Below are positions 45,288-53,967 of a DNA stretch of 64,000 nt, piece by piece. The stretch is from positions 1-64,000 of the forward strand of contig JAVBLK010000019.1 of the NCBI GenBank assembly GCA_031553565.1. The letters are read 5' to 3'. The notes under the pieces are model-generated. The model worked only from the letters and a program-made list of their open reading frames with translations. It had not been told where the DNA came from and made no database searches. Both the position numbers and the translations under genes were made by a program. This DNA is from JAVBLK01 sp031553565 (GTDB lineage Bacteria > Bacillota > Clostridia > Christensenellales > DUVY01). Positions within the stretch are counted from its first letter, which is position 1, and every line of letters begins with the position of its first letter.

Positions 45288-45316
45288 TTGCCGAAGCGGC
45301 GCATTTAATGTATAAT
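45288..45316 (+). promoter_or_regulatory. Promoter of the U32 peptidase genes
   Basis: TTGCCG (45288-45293), 17-bp spacer, TATAAT (45311-45316). ATG 45323 begins seven bases after the -10 box, at the expected transcription start. Confidence 0.55.
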
Positions 45317-45322
45317 GGCAAT

Positions 45323-46537
45323 ATGGATCGAGCCGCTTGCAAAGGAAAATTGCCTGAAATCGCCGCGCCGGCGGGAAACGCGGAATGCCTTACCGCCGCT
45401 CTAAAATACGGCGCGGACGCGGTCTATCTGGGGCTTGACCGTTTCAATGCGCGCATGAAGGCGGACAATTTTACGCTGGACAACCTGAAACACTGGACAG
45501 GATACGCGCATCAGCGCGGCGCAAAGGTGTATGTTGCCTTCAACACTCTAATAAAGCAAGTCGAGCTTTTTGACGCCGCCGAAAACGCGGTAAAGGCGCT
45601 TGCTTCCGGCGCGGACGCCGTTATATTACAGGACCTCGGCCTTTTTGCCGCGGTGAAAAAGCTGAAACCTGACGCCGTTATACACGCCAGTACGCAGATG
45701 GGAGTGCATAATGCCGAGGGCGCGCTCTATTTAAAGGATCTGGGGGCGAGCCGCGTGATACTTTCACGCGAGGTGCCGCTTTCAGATATAGCCGCGATAA
45801 AGAATAGATCGGGCCTGGAGGTAGAGGTGTTCGTACAGGGCGCGCTGTGCGTATCCTTTTCGGGCAACTGCTATTTTTCTTCGGCGGTATCAGGCTATTC
45901 GGGTAACCGCGGCATGTGTATGCAGCTTTGCCGCAAAAAATATACGGCTGTGATCGGGAGAGGCGGCGATGAAAACGGCGCCAAGGGCGGTAATGAAAGG
46001 GAAGCTGATACGGGCTATTTGCTTTCGCCGTCCGATTTGTGCCTTGCGCGGAACGTCAATGACCTGATAGCGGCGGGTGTGGACAGCTTTAAGATAGAGG
46101 GCAGGATGCGCCGCCCCGAATACGTCGCCGAAGCCGTAAGAGTCTATAAAAAAGCGATAAACGGCAGCGTTTCCGGTTCCGATATAGACTGTTTAAAGAG
46201 CGTTTACAACCGCGGAGACTACTCAACAGGCTATCTTTATCCGATAAACGGGAAAGATTTCATCCATACTAAGCTGCAGGGGCATAAGGGGCTGTTCTGC
46301 GGCGGCGTAACAAGCGTATCCGGCGGCGTCATCACAATTGAAACGCGGCGCGGCGTACACGCGGGCGACGCTTTTAAAATACTGCGCGACGGCTGCGAGG
46401 TCGGCAGCGCGGTCGCGGACAGAGAGCAGAAGGCAGGGAAGTGCGTTTTATCCGCAAAAGGTAAAATAAAGCCCGGCGACACCGCGCATATTACAACCGA
46501 TATGCAGCAGATGAAAAGGTTGAAACATGGCGGATAA
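45323..46537 (+). CDS. U32-family peptidase/RNA-hydroxylation protein, N-terminal part
   Basis: About 404 residues from ATG 45323 (ATG 45308 and an open frame back to 45119 are alternatives). The U32 barrel starts EIAAPAGNAECLTAALKYGADAVYLG and carries the family signature EVFVQGALCVSFSGNCYFSS plus CMQLCRKKY cysteines and IEGRMRRPEYVAEAVR. Proteins of this family (RlhA, TrhP) take part in rRNA or tRNA hydroxylation, and others were described as collagenase-like proteases. In larger relatives the C-terminal domain is in the same chain; here it is the next gene, overlapping by 11 bp. Confidence 0.88.
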   Translation: MDRAACKGKLPEIAAPAGNAECLTAALKYGADAVYLGLDRFNARMKADNFTLDNLKHWTGYAHQRGAKVYVAFNTLIKQVELFDAAENAVKALASGADAVILQDLGLFAAVKKLKPDAVIHASTQMGVHNAEGALYLKDLGASRVILSREVPLSDIAAIKNRSGLEVEVFVQGALCVSFSGNCYFSSAVSGYSGNRGMCMQLCRKKYTAVIGRGGDENGAKGGNEREADTGYLLSPSDLCLARNVNDLIAAGVDSFKIEGRMRRPEYVAEAVRVYKKAINGSVSGSDIDCLKSVYNRGDYSTGYLYPINGKDFIHTKLQGHKGLFCGGVTSVSGGVITIETRRGVHAGDAFKILRDGCEVGSAVADREQKAGKCVLSAKGKIKPGDTAHITTDMQQMKRLKHGG

Positions 46538-47324
46538 ACTTTTTTGCATAAAGGCAGGCGCGCTGAAACAGCTGAATGCCGCCGTAATAGGCCTTTGCGA
46601 TATTCTGGTATACAGCCCCGGAGAATATACCGCGGGCGGCGTAAACGGATTTCTTGACGGTGTAAAAAAACTGTCGGCCGGCGCGGGCAAAACGGTTCCG
46701 GTTTATCTGGATCTTCCGGCAGCCGCTATGTCGGACGACATACGGCTTTTGCGCCGGGTCATCGAAGGCGCGGGCGGCGGGCTCGCCGGTTTGTGCGCGA
46801 ACAACGTTTACGGCCTTGCCTTGGCGAAGGAATACGGCCTTGACGTTTTCAAGGGGCTGGGGCTGAATACGCTTAACGACAATTACTGCGGCTTTGACAA
46901 CGTGCTTTTATCGCCGGAATTATACGAGGGCGATTACCGTAATTTCAGCGGCTGGGACAAAAGAAACTACTTTCTGTACGTGTACGGACATTTGCCCCTT
47001 ATGCTGCTGTCTCATTGCCCGTATCAGGTAAACGGCTTCGACTGTAAGACCTGCGGCGGTGTTCAGCTTAAGTACCGCGACGAGCTTAATAACGAAATGC
47101 GGATAAGGCGGATTAAGATGGCTAACTGCTATTTCGAGCTGCTCAACTCCGTGCCGCACAACCTTTTAAACTATAAGAACAAGATAAAGCCGCATTTCTT
47201 TATTGACATAACGGAAAACACCGCGGCGGATGCGCTGGACATATTAACGGCTTTTAGTACGCCCGGGAACAAGCCGCCGCAAGGCAAATACACGGCGGGC
47301 GCGTACTTTAAGGATATACAATAA
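46527..47324 (+). CDS. U32-peptidase C-terminal-half-like protein
   Basis: 265 residues. LPLMLLSHCPYQVNGFDCKTCGG gives a four-cysteine-rich segment followed by a strand-rich stretch and ELLNSVPHNLL, the same order as in the second half of long U32 proteins (LM..HCP...C..C...LKDR...ILNS.P). It overlaps the upstream U32 gene by 11 bp in another frame, so the two are translationally coupled and probably form one complex. Alternatively a fused ancestor was split by a frameshift, but the separate start codon and intact frames argue for two real genes. Confidence 0.75.
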   Translation: MADKLFCIKAGALKQLNAAVIGLCDILVYSPGEYTAGGVNGFLDGVKKLSAGAGKTVPVYLDLPAAAMSDDIRLLRRVIEGAGGGLAGLCANNVYGLALAKEYGLDVFKGLGLNTLNDNYCGFDNVLLSPELYEGDYRNFSGWDKRNYFLYVYGHLPLMLLSHCPYQVNGFDCKTCGGVQLKYRDELNNEMRIRRIKMANCYFELLNSVPHNLLNYKNKIKPHFFIDITENTAADALDILTAFSTPGNKPPQGKYTAGAYFKDIQ

Positions 47325-47347
47325 GGAAAAACCGGAAGCCGGACGAA

Positions 47348-49408
47348 ATGGAAAGAGAACTGATAACGCTTGAATATGACAAGATCCTGGATATCCTGTC
47401 GGGGTACGCCGTTTCCGAATGCGCGAAAGCCGCGATATCAAGGATAAGGCCGGAAAAGACATTTGACGCGGCAGCCGCAATGCTTGACCGTACAAGGCAG
47501 GCGCACCAGACTGTATACAAGCACGGCTTGTATCCCGTATCCGCGTTTGACGATGCGGCGGCGGTCTTTGAAAAGGCGGGGAGGTACGGCACGCTGTCCT
47601 GCGCCGAACTGTTAAGGGCGGCGCGCCTGCTGAGGGTCTCGCGGCTGTTCAAGACTTCTGTCGAGGCGTTAAAGGATGAAAGCCTGCCGTATCTGAACGG
47701 TCTGGCGGCCGCTGTGTCTACTTATAAGACCATTGAGACGCTTATCGAGGAAAATATCGCCGACGAAAATACTGTCAATGACCGCGCATCGGCGGCCTTA
47801 CGCAGCGTCCGCATGAAGATAAAGAACTGCAACCGGGATATAAAGGACAAGCTGAATAATTTCATACGCTCCGCCGCGTATTCAAAATACCTTCAGGATA
47901 ATATCATAACCGTGCGCGGCAGCCGCTTTTGTTTATCGGTCAAGGCGGAATGCAGGGGGCAGATACCCGGCCTGTTGCACGACCAGTCGTCCTCCGGCGC
48001 GACGCTGTTTATCGAGCCTATCGCGATAGTCGAGCTTAATAACCAGCTGAGGATCCTTGGCGCAAGCGAAACCGCGGAGATCGAACGGATACTGCGCGAG
48101 TATTCCGAGGAGGTCGGCCGGCACGCCGCCGAATTCATTATCAATCAGGATGTGCTGGTCGAGGCGGATATCCTTTTCGCCAAGGCGCAGTACGCGTTAA
48201 AGCTGAAAGCCGTCCTTCCGAAGCTGAATAACAAAGGCCGCTTTGATTTCCGCGCCGCACGGCATCCGCTGATCGCGCCGGATAAGATAGTGCCGATCGA
48301 TATCGGCCTGGGCGGCGATTACTCCGTGCTGATCATTACGGGGCCGAATACCGGCGGCAAGACGGTGACGCTGAAAACGGCGGGGCTCTTAAACCTTATG
48401 GCGTCATCCGGTATGTACGTGCCGTGTGACGAGGGCGCGGCCGCGGCGGTGTTCGTGAACGTGTTCTGCGACATAGGCGACGCGCAGGACATAGCGCAAA
48501 ACCTGTCTACGTTTTCAGGGCATATCACGAATATCGTGCGGATCACCGACAATTTAGAGGGCGGGCCGCTGGTTTTGCTTGACGAGCTGGGTGCGGGCAC
48601 AGACCCGTACGAGGGCGCGGCTCTTGCCGTCGGCATCATAAAATTCCTGCTTAAGCACAATGCAAGGGCGATAATCACCACGCACTTTTCTGAATTGAAG
48701 GGGCTGGCGGCGTCCGATCCCAGGATAATGAATGCGTCTATGCAATTCGATACTGAAACGCTGCTGCCCACTTACCGGCTGCGCACGGGGATAGCCGGCA
48801 CCAGCTGCGCGATGGAAGTAGCGCGGCACCTTAAATTAAACGAGGAGATAATCTCCGCCGCGCTTTCAGGCGCGGATAAGGTAAAGCTGTCTTACGACAA
48901 GGTATTAAAGGACGCTGAAAAATCGATAATCGATATCGATAAGGAGCGGGCAGCCGTTTCTGCCTTACGCGAAAGCCTGGAAAAGGAATACGCGGCGGCC
49001 GCGGCAGAGCGGCAAAAGCTTAACGAGACGCGGGAAAAGCTGTCGGCAAACTCCAGGAACGAGGTAAAACGTCTGACTAAGGACGCGTACGATAAAGCCG
49101 GGGAAATCATCGCCGAAATGAAGGAGCTGTTAAAACAGCCCGAGGACAGCGGCCTGTTCAAGATGGGCGCGCTGAAAAACAGCCTTCTGAGCCTCGATAC
49201 GGCAAGCAGCATTGACAGTACCGCGGCGGAAACGCTTATTATAAAGGAGCCGGAAGCGGGCGACCTTACCGTTGGCGCGCATGTGATCGTGAAGCCGCTT
49301 TCCGCAAAGGCGGTCATCGTGTCGCTCAGCGAGAAAAAGGGCGAGGCAAAGGTCAAAATGGGCGGGATAACGATGATGGTGCCGCTTACCGACCTGGGAA
49401 AAGAGTAG
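47348..49408 (+). CDS. mutS2: MutS2-family ATPase lacking the Smr domain
   Basis: 686 residues against about 785 for B. subtilis MutS2, which acts on branched DNA and collided ribosomes. The core (about 20-320), the ATPase with Walker A G332-PNTGGK338-T and Walker B LVLLDELGAGTDPYEGAAL, and the coiled region (about 505-600) are present. A KOW-like strand region (VGAHVIVKPLSAKAVIVSL) ends the protein. The C-terminal Smr nuclease domain of roughly 80 residues is absent, and only 124 bp separate the stop from the next gene, so it was not lost to a simple frameshift. It follows the U32 pair by 23 bp. Confidence 0.9.
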   Translation: MERELITLEYDKILDILSGYAVSECAKAAISRIRPEKTFDAAAAMLDRTRQAHQTVYKHGLYPVSAFDDAAAVFEKAGRYGTLSCAELLRAARLLRVSRLFKTSVEALKDESLPYLNGLAAAVSTYKTIETLIEENIADENTVNDRASAALRSVRMKIKNCNRDIKDKLNNFIRSAAYSKYLQDNIITVRGSRFCLSVKAECRGQIPGLLHDQSSSGATLFIEPIAIVELNNQLRILGASETAEIERILREYSEEVGRHAAEFIINQDVLVEADILFAKAQYALKLKAVLPKLNNKGRFDFRAARHPLIAPDKIVPIDIGLGGDYSVLIITGPNTGGKTVTLKTAGLLNLMASSGMYVPCDEGAAAAVFVNVFCDIGDAQDIAQNLSTFSGHITNIVRITDNLEGGPLVLLDELGAGTDPYEGAALAVGIIKFLLKHNARAIITTHFSELKGLAASDPRIMNASMQFDTETLLPTYRLRTGIAGTSCAMEVARHLKLNEEIISAALSGADKVKLSYDKVLKDAEKSIIDIDKERAAVSALRESLEKEYAAAAAERQKLNETREKLSANSRNEVKRLTKDAYDKAGEIIAEMKELLKQPEDSGLFKMGALKNSLLSLDTASSIDSTAAETLIIKEPEAGDLTVGAHVIVKPLSAKAVIVSLSEKKGEAKVKMGGITMMVPLTDLGKE

Positions 49409-49467
49409 GTATCCGGCCGCTTTTGAAGTTTTTCAGTAAAGAAACCGCGCGAACCATATTTTGCCGC

Positions 49468-49496
49468 TTGTAATTTTACATAAAATCGAGTATACT
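49468..49496 (+). promoter_or_regulatory. Promoter of the two-component operon
   Basis: TTGTAA (49468-49473), 17-bp spacer, TATACT (49491-49496), 36 bp before the response-regulator ATG. Confidence 0.65.
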
Positions 49497-49532
49497 TATT
49501 CTGTCAAATTTTTACCATAGAGGAAGAAAAAA

Positions 49533-50210
49533 ATGGATTCGAAGATTCTGATAGTCGATGACGACACCAACATCTGCCAACTGATCAGCCTCTACTTAAA
49601 AAAGGAAGGCTACAGTATCAAGACGGCAAACAACGGCGAGGCGGCGATCAACATTCTGAAGTCAGAGGACTTCGACCTTATGCTGCTTGACGTTATGATG
49701 CCGAAGCTGGACGGCTTCGAGGTCTTAAAGCAGGTGCGTGTTTTCTCCAATATCCCGGTAATAATGCTTACCGCGCGCAGCGAGACTATGGACAAGATCC
49801 AGGGGCTTGACGCGGGCGCGGACGATTATCTGACAAAACCGTTCGAGCCGCAGGAGCTTATCTTGAGGATAAGGGCAATTTTGCGGCGCACTTCCACCAA
49901 CAAGACCAACGATATTACGTGCGGCAATCTTTTCATCAGCCTCACCACATACACGGTAAAGCTCAATAACAAGACTATTGAGATGACCCCCAAGGAAATA
50001 GAGCTTTTGTATCTTTTGACGTCTAATCCCGGCGTCGTATTTACGCGTGAGGATCTTTTCAAAACGCTGTGGAGCAATGCGAACGCGCGTGAGTCCCGCT
50101 CGATTGACGTGCATATAAAGCGTTTAAGGGAAAAGCTGGGCGACAATCCCGGCTGGAAGCTTACGACTGTGTGGGGCATCGGCTATAAGTTCGAAAAAGA
50201 AATCGGATAA
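49533..50210 (+). CDS. OmpR/PhoB-family response regulator
   Basis: 225 residues. The receiver domain has the acidic pair VDDD, phospho-acceptor D53 (LMLLDVMMPKLDG), T in MLTARSE and K in YLTKPFEP. The C-terminal winged helix (about 130-225) ends TVWGIGYKFE. AGAGGAAG lies 6-8 nt before the ATG. It pairs with the histidine kinase 119 bp downstream. Target genes cannot be inferred. Confidence 0.93.
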   Translation: MDSKILIVDDDTNICQLISLYLKKEGYSIKTANNGEAAINILKSEDFDLMLLDVMMPKLDGFEVLKQVRVFSNIPVIMLTARSETMDKIQGLDAGADDYLTKPFEPQELILRIRAILRRTSTNKTNDITCGNLFISLTTYTVKLNNKTIEMTPKEIELLYLLTSNPGVVFTREDLFKTLWSNANARESRSIDVHIKRLREKLGDNPGWKLTTVWGIGYKFEKEIG

Positions 50211-50329
50211 TAATGCGGAATCAGGCGTAAGGACCTTTCATGCTTTGTGAGGATATGCGGTACATGATCAACGGCAGCGGCCGCAAAAGCTTGGTTTTTA
50301 TGCCCGGATACTAATGATTTGAGGATGTT

Positions 50330-51397
50330 TTGAAGCATTTTGCGGTAAGACTAATATTGTATTTCATAGCGGAAATTGTTGTTTTCGGCTTGTTTTTACT
50401 TTTGGTCCTGAAAAGAATTATGTCTACCCCTTGGATAACGGTTTTCGCGGCAGGGGTAGTTCTGCTGAACGTCAGTTTTTGGGTCATCGAATGCGTTCTG
50501 TTTTTCATCCCGCTCAAAAAGGTTACCAACGCGCAGAAAAAACTGAGGGCGGGCACCCCGAATGCGCGGCTGGAAATGACGTCCTATGATACGCGCCTGA
50601 CAAAGCTGATAAAATCCTACAACGATTCGGCGGCGGAGCTGGAAAATCTGGAGGAGGTCAGAAAATCGTTTCTTTCCAACGCCTCGCATGAATTAAGGTC
50701 GCCGATAACCTCGATACAAGGTTTTTTACAGGCGATAATTGACGGCACGATCGAAAAGGAAGACTATATGCACTATATCAAGATAGTGCATGACGAGACG
50801 AAGCGGCTGGCGGACGTCATCAATTCTATGCTCAGCCTGTCGCGGTTAGAGTCCGGCAATTTCCCGATCTCCTCGATCATTTTTGACGTCAACGAGCTTA
50901 TACGCGGGGTATGCGTCAAATTCCAGAGAAAGATCTATAACAAGAATATGACGCTTGAAAACGATTTCAAGATGGATCCTTGCTATGTTTACGCGGACAA
51001 GGAAAAGATCGAGCAGGTACTTATTAACCTGATCGAGAACGCGATAAATTATTCGCCCGAAAGCACGCAGCTTAACGTCAGCTCGGCGGCGCACATCAAG
51101 AAAGCGTACATTACCGTCGAGGATCACGGCTACGGGATCGACCCCGCCGATCAGCAGCATATTTTCGACAGGTTCTATACCGTCGACAAGGCAAGGACGC
51201 CGTCCAAAAACAAGGGCACGGGACTGGGACTTGCCATCGTCAAAAAGATCATACAGGACCATAACGAGATCATCTGGGTCGAGAGCGAAAAGAACAAGGG
51301 TACGCGCTTCACCTTTACGCTGATGCTGTTCGATCCCGCGCTGCACCTGGGCAAGGTAGAGGAAACCCAGCGCGCCGGCGGCGCACTTCGCACCTGA
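50330..51397 (+). CDS. Sensor histidine kinase
   Basis: 355 residues. Two membrane segments (about 4-27 and 36-60) with a very short outer loop precede a HAMP-like linker (PLKKVTNAQKKLRAG). The HisKA domain has H120 (NASHELRSPITSIQG). HATPase_c N-box ENAINYSPES, DHGYGI and FYTVDKARTPSKNKGTGLGLAIVKK follow. With almost no extracellular domain it may sense a membrane or cytoplasmic signal. TTG start with GAGGA four to five bases upstream. Confidence 0.92.
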   Translation: MKHFAVRLILYFIAEIVVFGLFLLLVLKRIMSTPWITVFAAGVVLLNVSFWVIECVLFFIPLKKVTNAQKKLRAGTPNARLEMTSYDTRLTKLIKSYNDSAAELENLEEVRKSFLSNASHELRSPITSIQGFLQAIIDGTIEKEDYMHYIKIVHDETKRLADVINSMLSLSRLESGNFPISSIIFDVNELIRGVCVKFQRKIYNKNMTLENDFKMDPCYVYADKEKIEQVLINLIENAINYSPESTQLNVSSAAHIKKAYITVEDHGYGIDPADQQHIFDRFYTVDKARTPSKNKGTGLGLAIVKKIIQDHNEIIWVESEKNKGTRFTFTLMLFDPALHLGKVEETQRAGGALRT

Positions 51398-51522
51398 CCG
51401 GCTTGTATATTCTATATTTCTTTTTAAAAATCTCTTTTACCATCGCCGGTTTCTTTTGAACTGCCAAACCTTAACGGCAATCAATCAGTAACAGGCGAAC
51501 CAGAAAAAGGCGATAAAAATTT

Positions 51523-52656
51523 ATGATATATCTTGACAATGCGGCGACTGAGAGGGCGTCGGAGTACGCTGCGGCCACCGCCTATAAATTCGCGCGCGAG
51601 GTCTATTACAATCCCGGCGGCAGGGGAAAGGCCTGCGCCTCCGTTATGCGCGACATAGATTATGCGCGGAAATCGATAGGCGGCGTGTTGTCTGCGGGCT
51701 GCGGCGAAATATTTTTTATGTCGTCCGCAACCGAGGCCAACAACCTTGTGCTGCGGTCGGGGATAAAGCGGCGCGGGCAAAAGCTGATAATCTCGGCGGG
51801 CGAGCACGCGTCAGTTTTCAATACCGCCAAAACCCTTTCCGATAAATATGAAATCGTCGTTATTCCGCTTTTAAACGACGGCAGGGTCAACGCTCAAATG
51901 CTGCTTGATGCCGTCGATGATAATGCCGCAATGGTTTCGCTGATCCATGCCGGCAACGAGACGGGCGCGATAAACGATATAAATATGATCGCGGCCGCGG
52001 TAAAGAAAAAGAACAAGGACTGTTTATTCCACAGCGACGGGGTGCAGGCATTTTGCAAGATACCGTATATGCTTACGGGCGACATAGATTTTTACACCGT
52101 CAGCGCGCACAAGATTGGCGGATTCAAAGGCACGGCCGCCCTTTATATAAAAACCGGGATAAATTTAAATCCTATCATTACGGGCGGGAAACAGGAAAAG
52201 GGCCTTCGCGCCGGCACTGAAAACGTGCCGGGCATCATGGCGTTCGGCGCGGCGGCGGAGGAGCGGTCGAAATCTATGATCCAAAGCTTTTCGTCTGCGT
52301 CCCTGTCAAACATGACTATCACGGAGGCCTTTACGGGCTTGCCGGACGTATTGGTAAACAGCGGCGAGCCTGGCGCAAGCTTTTCCCCATATATAATATC
52401 CGCCTCGTTCAAGGGGATAAAAGCCGAGGTGCTGGCCGCGCTGTGCGAGGAAAACGGAGTTCTTATCGGGCTCGGCTCGGCATGCTCGGCGTCCTATTCC
52501 GACAACCGCGTTCTATCCGCAATGGGCGTTCCGAAAGAATATATCGAGGGCAGCATACGTATAAGCCTTTGTCCCGATACGACCGGCGCGGACATAAGGA
52601 AGGCTGCGGAGGTCATAGGCGCGGCCGTTTCCGATTTAAGAGCCGGGAATGTTTAG
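51523..52656 (+). CDS. Cysteine desulfurase (NifS/IscS-like)
   Basis: PLP enzyme of 377 residues that removes sulfur from cysteine. YLDNAAT at the N-terminus, MSSATEANN, the PLP lysine K197 in SAHKIGGFKG, the sulfur-carrying C321 in GLGSACSASYSDNRVLSAMG, and EGSIRISL near the end are all present. It is directly followed by thiI, like the nifZ-thiI pair of B. subtilis, so its likely job is to supply sulfur for tRNA 4-thiouridine rather than general Fe-S assembly. Confidence 0.92.
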   Translation: MIYLDNAATERASEYAAATAYKFAREVYYNPGGRGKACASVMRDIDYARKSIGGVLSAGCGEIFFMSSATEANNLVLRSGIKRRGQKLIISAGEHASVFNTAKTLSDKYEIVVIPLLNDGRVNAQMLLDAVDDNAAMVSLIHAGNETGAINDINMIAAAVKKKNKDCLFHSDGVQAFCKIPYMLTGDIDFYTVSAHKIGGFKGTAALYIKTGINLNPIITGGKQEKGLRAGTENVPGIMAFGAAAEERSKSMIQSFSSASLSNMTITEAFTGLPDVLVNSGEPGASFSPYIISASFKGIKAEVLAALCEENGVLIGLGSACSASYSDNRVLSAMGVPKEYIEGSIRISLCPDTTGADIRKAAEVIGAAVSDLRAGNV

Positions 52657-52719
52657 GAATATATAATATTACTTTCAGCAGTTTTTTGGCATAAATACAG
52701 TAATAAAAGAGAAAAACAG

Positions 52720-53874
52720 ATGGAAAAACTAATAATCCTGCGCTATGGCGAGCTCTATTTAAAGGGAAAGAACCGCGGCTGGTTTGAAAAAGTCCTGATA
52801 AACAACATAAAGAACGCCTTGCACGGCGTTAAGTATGCTTTCGAGAAAACGCAGGGGCGGTATCTTGTCAGCGGCTACGCCGCGGCGGACGAATCCGTAC
52901 TTATCGAAAGGCTGAAAAAGATAGCGGGGCTGCACTCTCTGAGTATCGCCTATAAGATCCCTACCGACTGGGAAGAAATAGTGAAAACCTGCGTATCGCT
53001 TGCCCCGGCAAAGGGCACCTTCAAGGTCGATTGCAACCGCGCGGACAAGACGTTCAAATATAAAACGCCGTATATTGCGGCCGAAATCGGCTATCACGTG
53101 CTGCAGAGCAACCCGGGGCTTTCGGTTGACGTCCACACGCCCGAGTCGGTCATCAATCTGGATATCCGCGAGAACGGCAGCACTTATATCTATTCGGAAA
53201 AATTCCCGTGTATCGGCGGCCTGCCTGTAGGCGTTTCGGGCAACGGCATGGTCTTATTGTCCGGCGGTATCGACAGCCCTGTCGCGGCATATAAGATGCT
53301 GAAGCGCGGCCTGAACATAAGGGCGGTGCATTTTGAAAGCTATCCGTACACAAGTATTTCCGCGCAGGAAAAAGCCGTAGACCTTGCGAAAAGGCTGAAA
53401 GGCCATGCCGGCAACATCGACCTCTATATGGTGCCGTTCAAGGAAATACAGGACGAGATCCATAAAAATTGCGCGGAAGCATATATGATAACTATTATGC
53501 GCCGCTTTATGATGCGTATTGCCGAGGTATTGGCAAAAAAGCATAACTGCGGCTGCCTTATCACGGGCGAAAGCCTCGGCCAGGTTGCCAGCCAAACGGT
53601 GCCGGGGATAACGGTATCTAACGCGGTGTTAGAATCCCTGCCGGTTTTAAGGCCGCTTATCGGCTGCGACAAAGAGGAGATAATGCGCGAGGCGCGCTTT
53701 ATAGGCACCTATGACATATCGATAAGGCCCTATGACGACTGCTGCACGGTATTTCTGCCCGAAAACCCCGTGATCGCGCCTGACACAGAAACCGCCGCGG
53801 GCTGCGAGGCGAAGCTGGACATTGACGGCCTTGTAAGCCGCGCTGTAGCAAACGTAAAACTGATCAAGATATAG
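52720..53874 (+). CDS. thiI: tRNA 4-thiouridine synthase ThiI
   Basis: 384 residues with the ThiI layout: N-terminal ferredoxin-like domain (RYGELYLKGKNRGWFE), THUMP domain (about 60-165) and a PP-loop ATPase with S181-GGIDSPVAAYKM. The C-terminal rhodanese domain of the E. coli enzyme is lacking, as in most Bacillota. Sulfur comes from the desulfurase encoded upstream. It makes s4U8 in tRNA and may also act in thiazole synthesis. Confidence 0.95.
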   Translation: MEKLIILRYGELYLKGKNRGWFEKVLINNIKNALHGVKYAFEKTQGRYLVSGYAAADESVLIERLKKIAGLHSLSIAYKIPTDWEEIVKTCVSLAPAKGTFKVDCNRADKTFKYKTPYIAAEIGYHVLQSNPGLSVDVHTPESVINLDIRENGSTYIYSEKFPCIGGLPVGVSGNGMVLLSGGIDSPVAAYKMLKRGLNIRAVHFESYPYTSISAQEKAVDLAKRLKGHAGNIDLYMVPFKEIQDEIHKNCAEAYMITIMRRFMMRIAEVLAKKHNCGCLITGESLGQVASQTVPGITVSNAVLESLPVLRPLIGCDKEEIMREARFIGTYDISIRPYDDCCTVFLPENPVIAPDTETAAGCEAKLDIDGLVSRAVANVKLIKI

Positions 53875-53967
53875 AGTGGCTCCCCGCAATGACGGCGGAG
53901 CAATCATTGACGGCTTTAGCCGTTCCTGAAACCTGCCGGATTTAGCCGGTAGCGGTTGAGATGTGCC

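Noticed and set aside
47348..49408. MutS2 C-terminal loss as a sequencing frameshift
   Set aside because: The sequence between its stop codon and the next gene is only 124 bp in total and contains a promoter, so it cannot hold a Smr domain in any frame.
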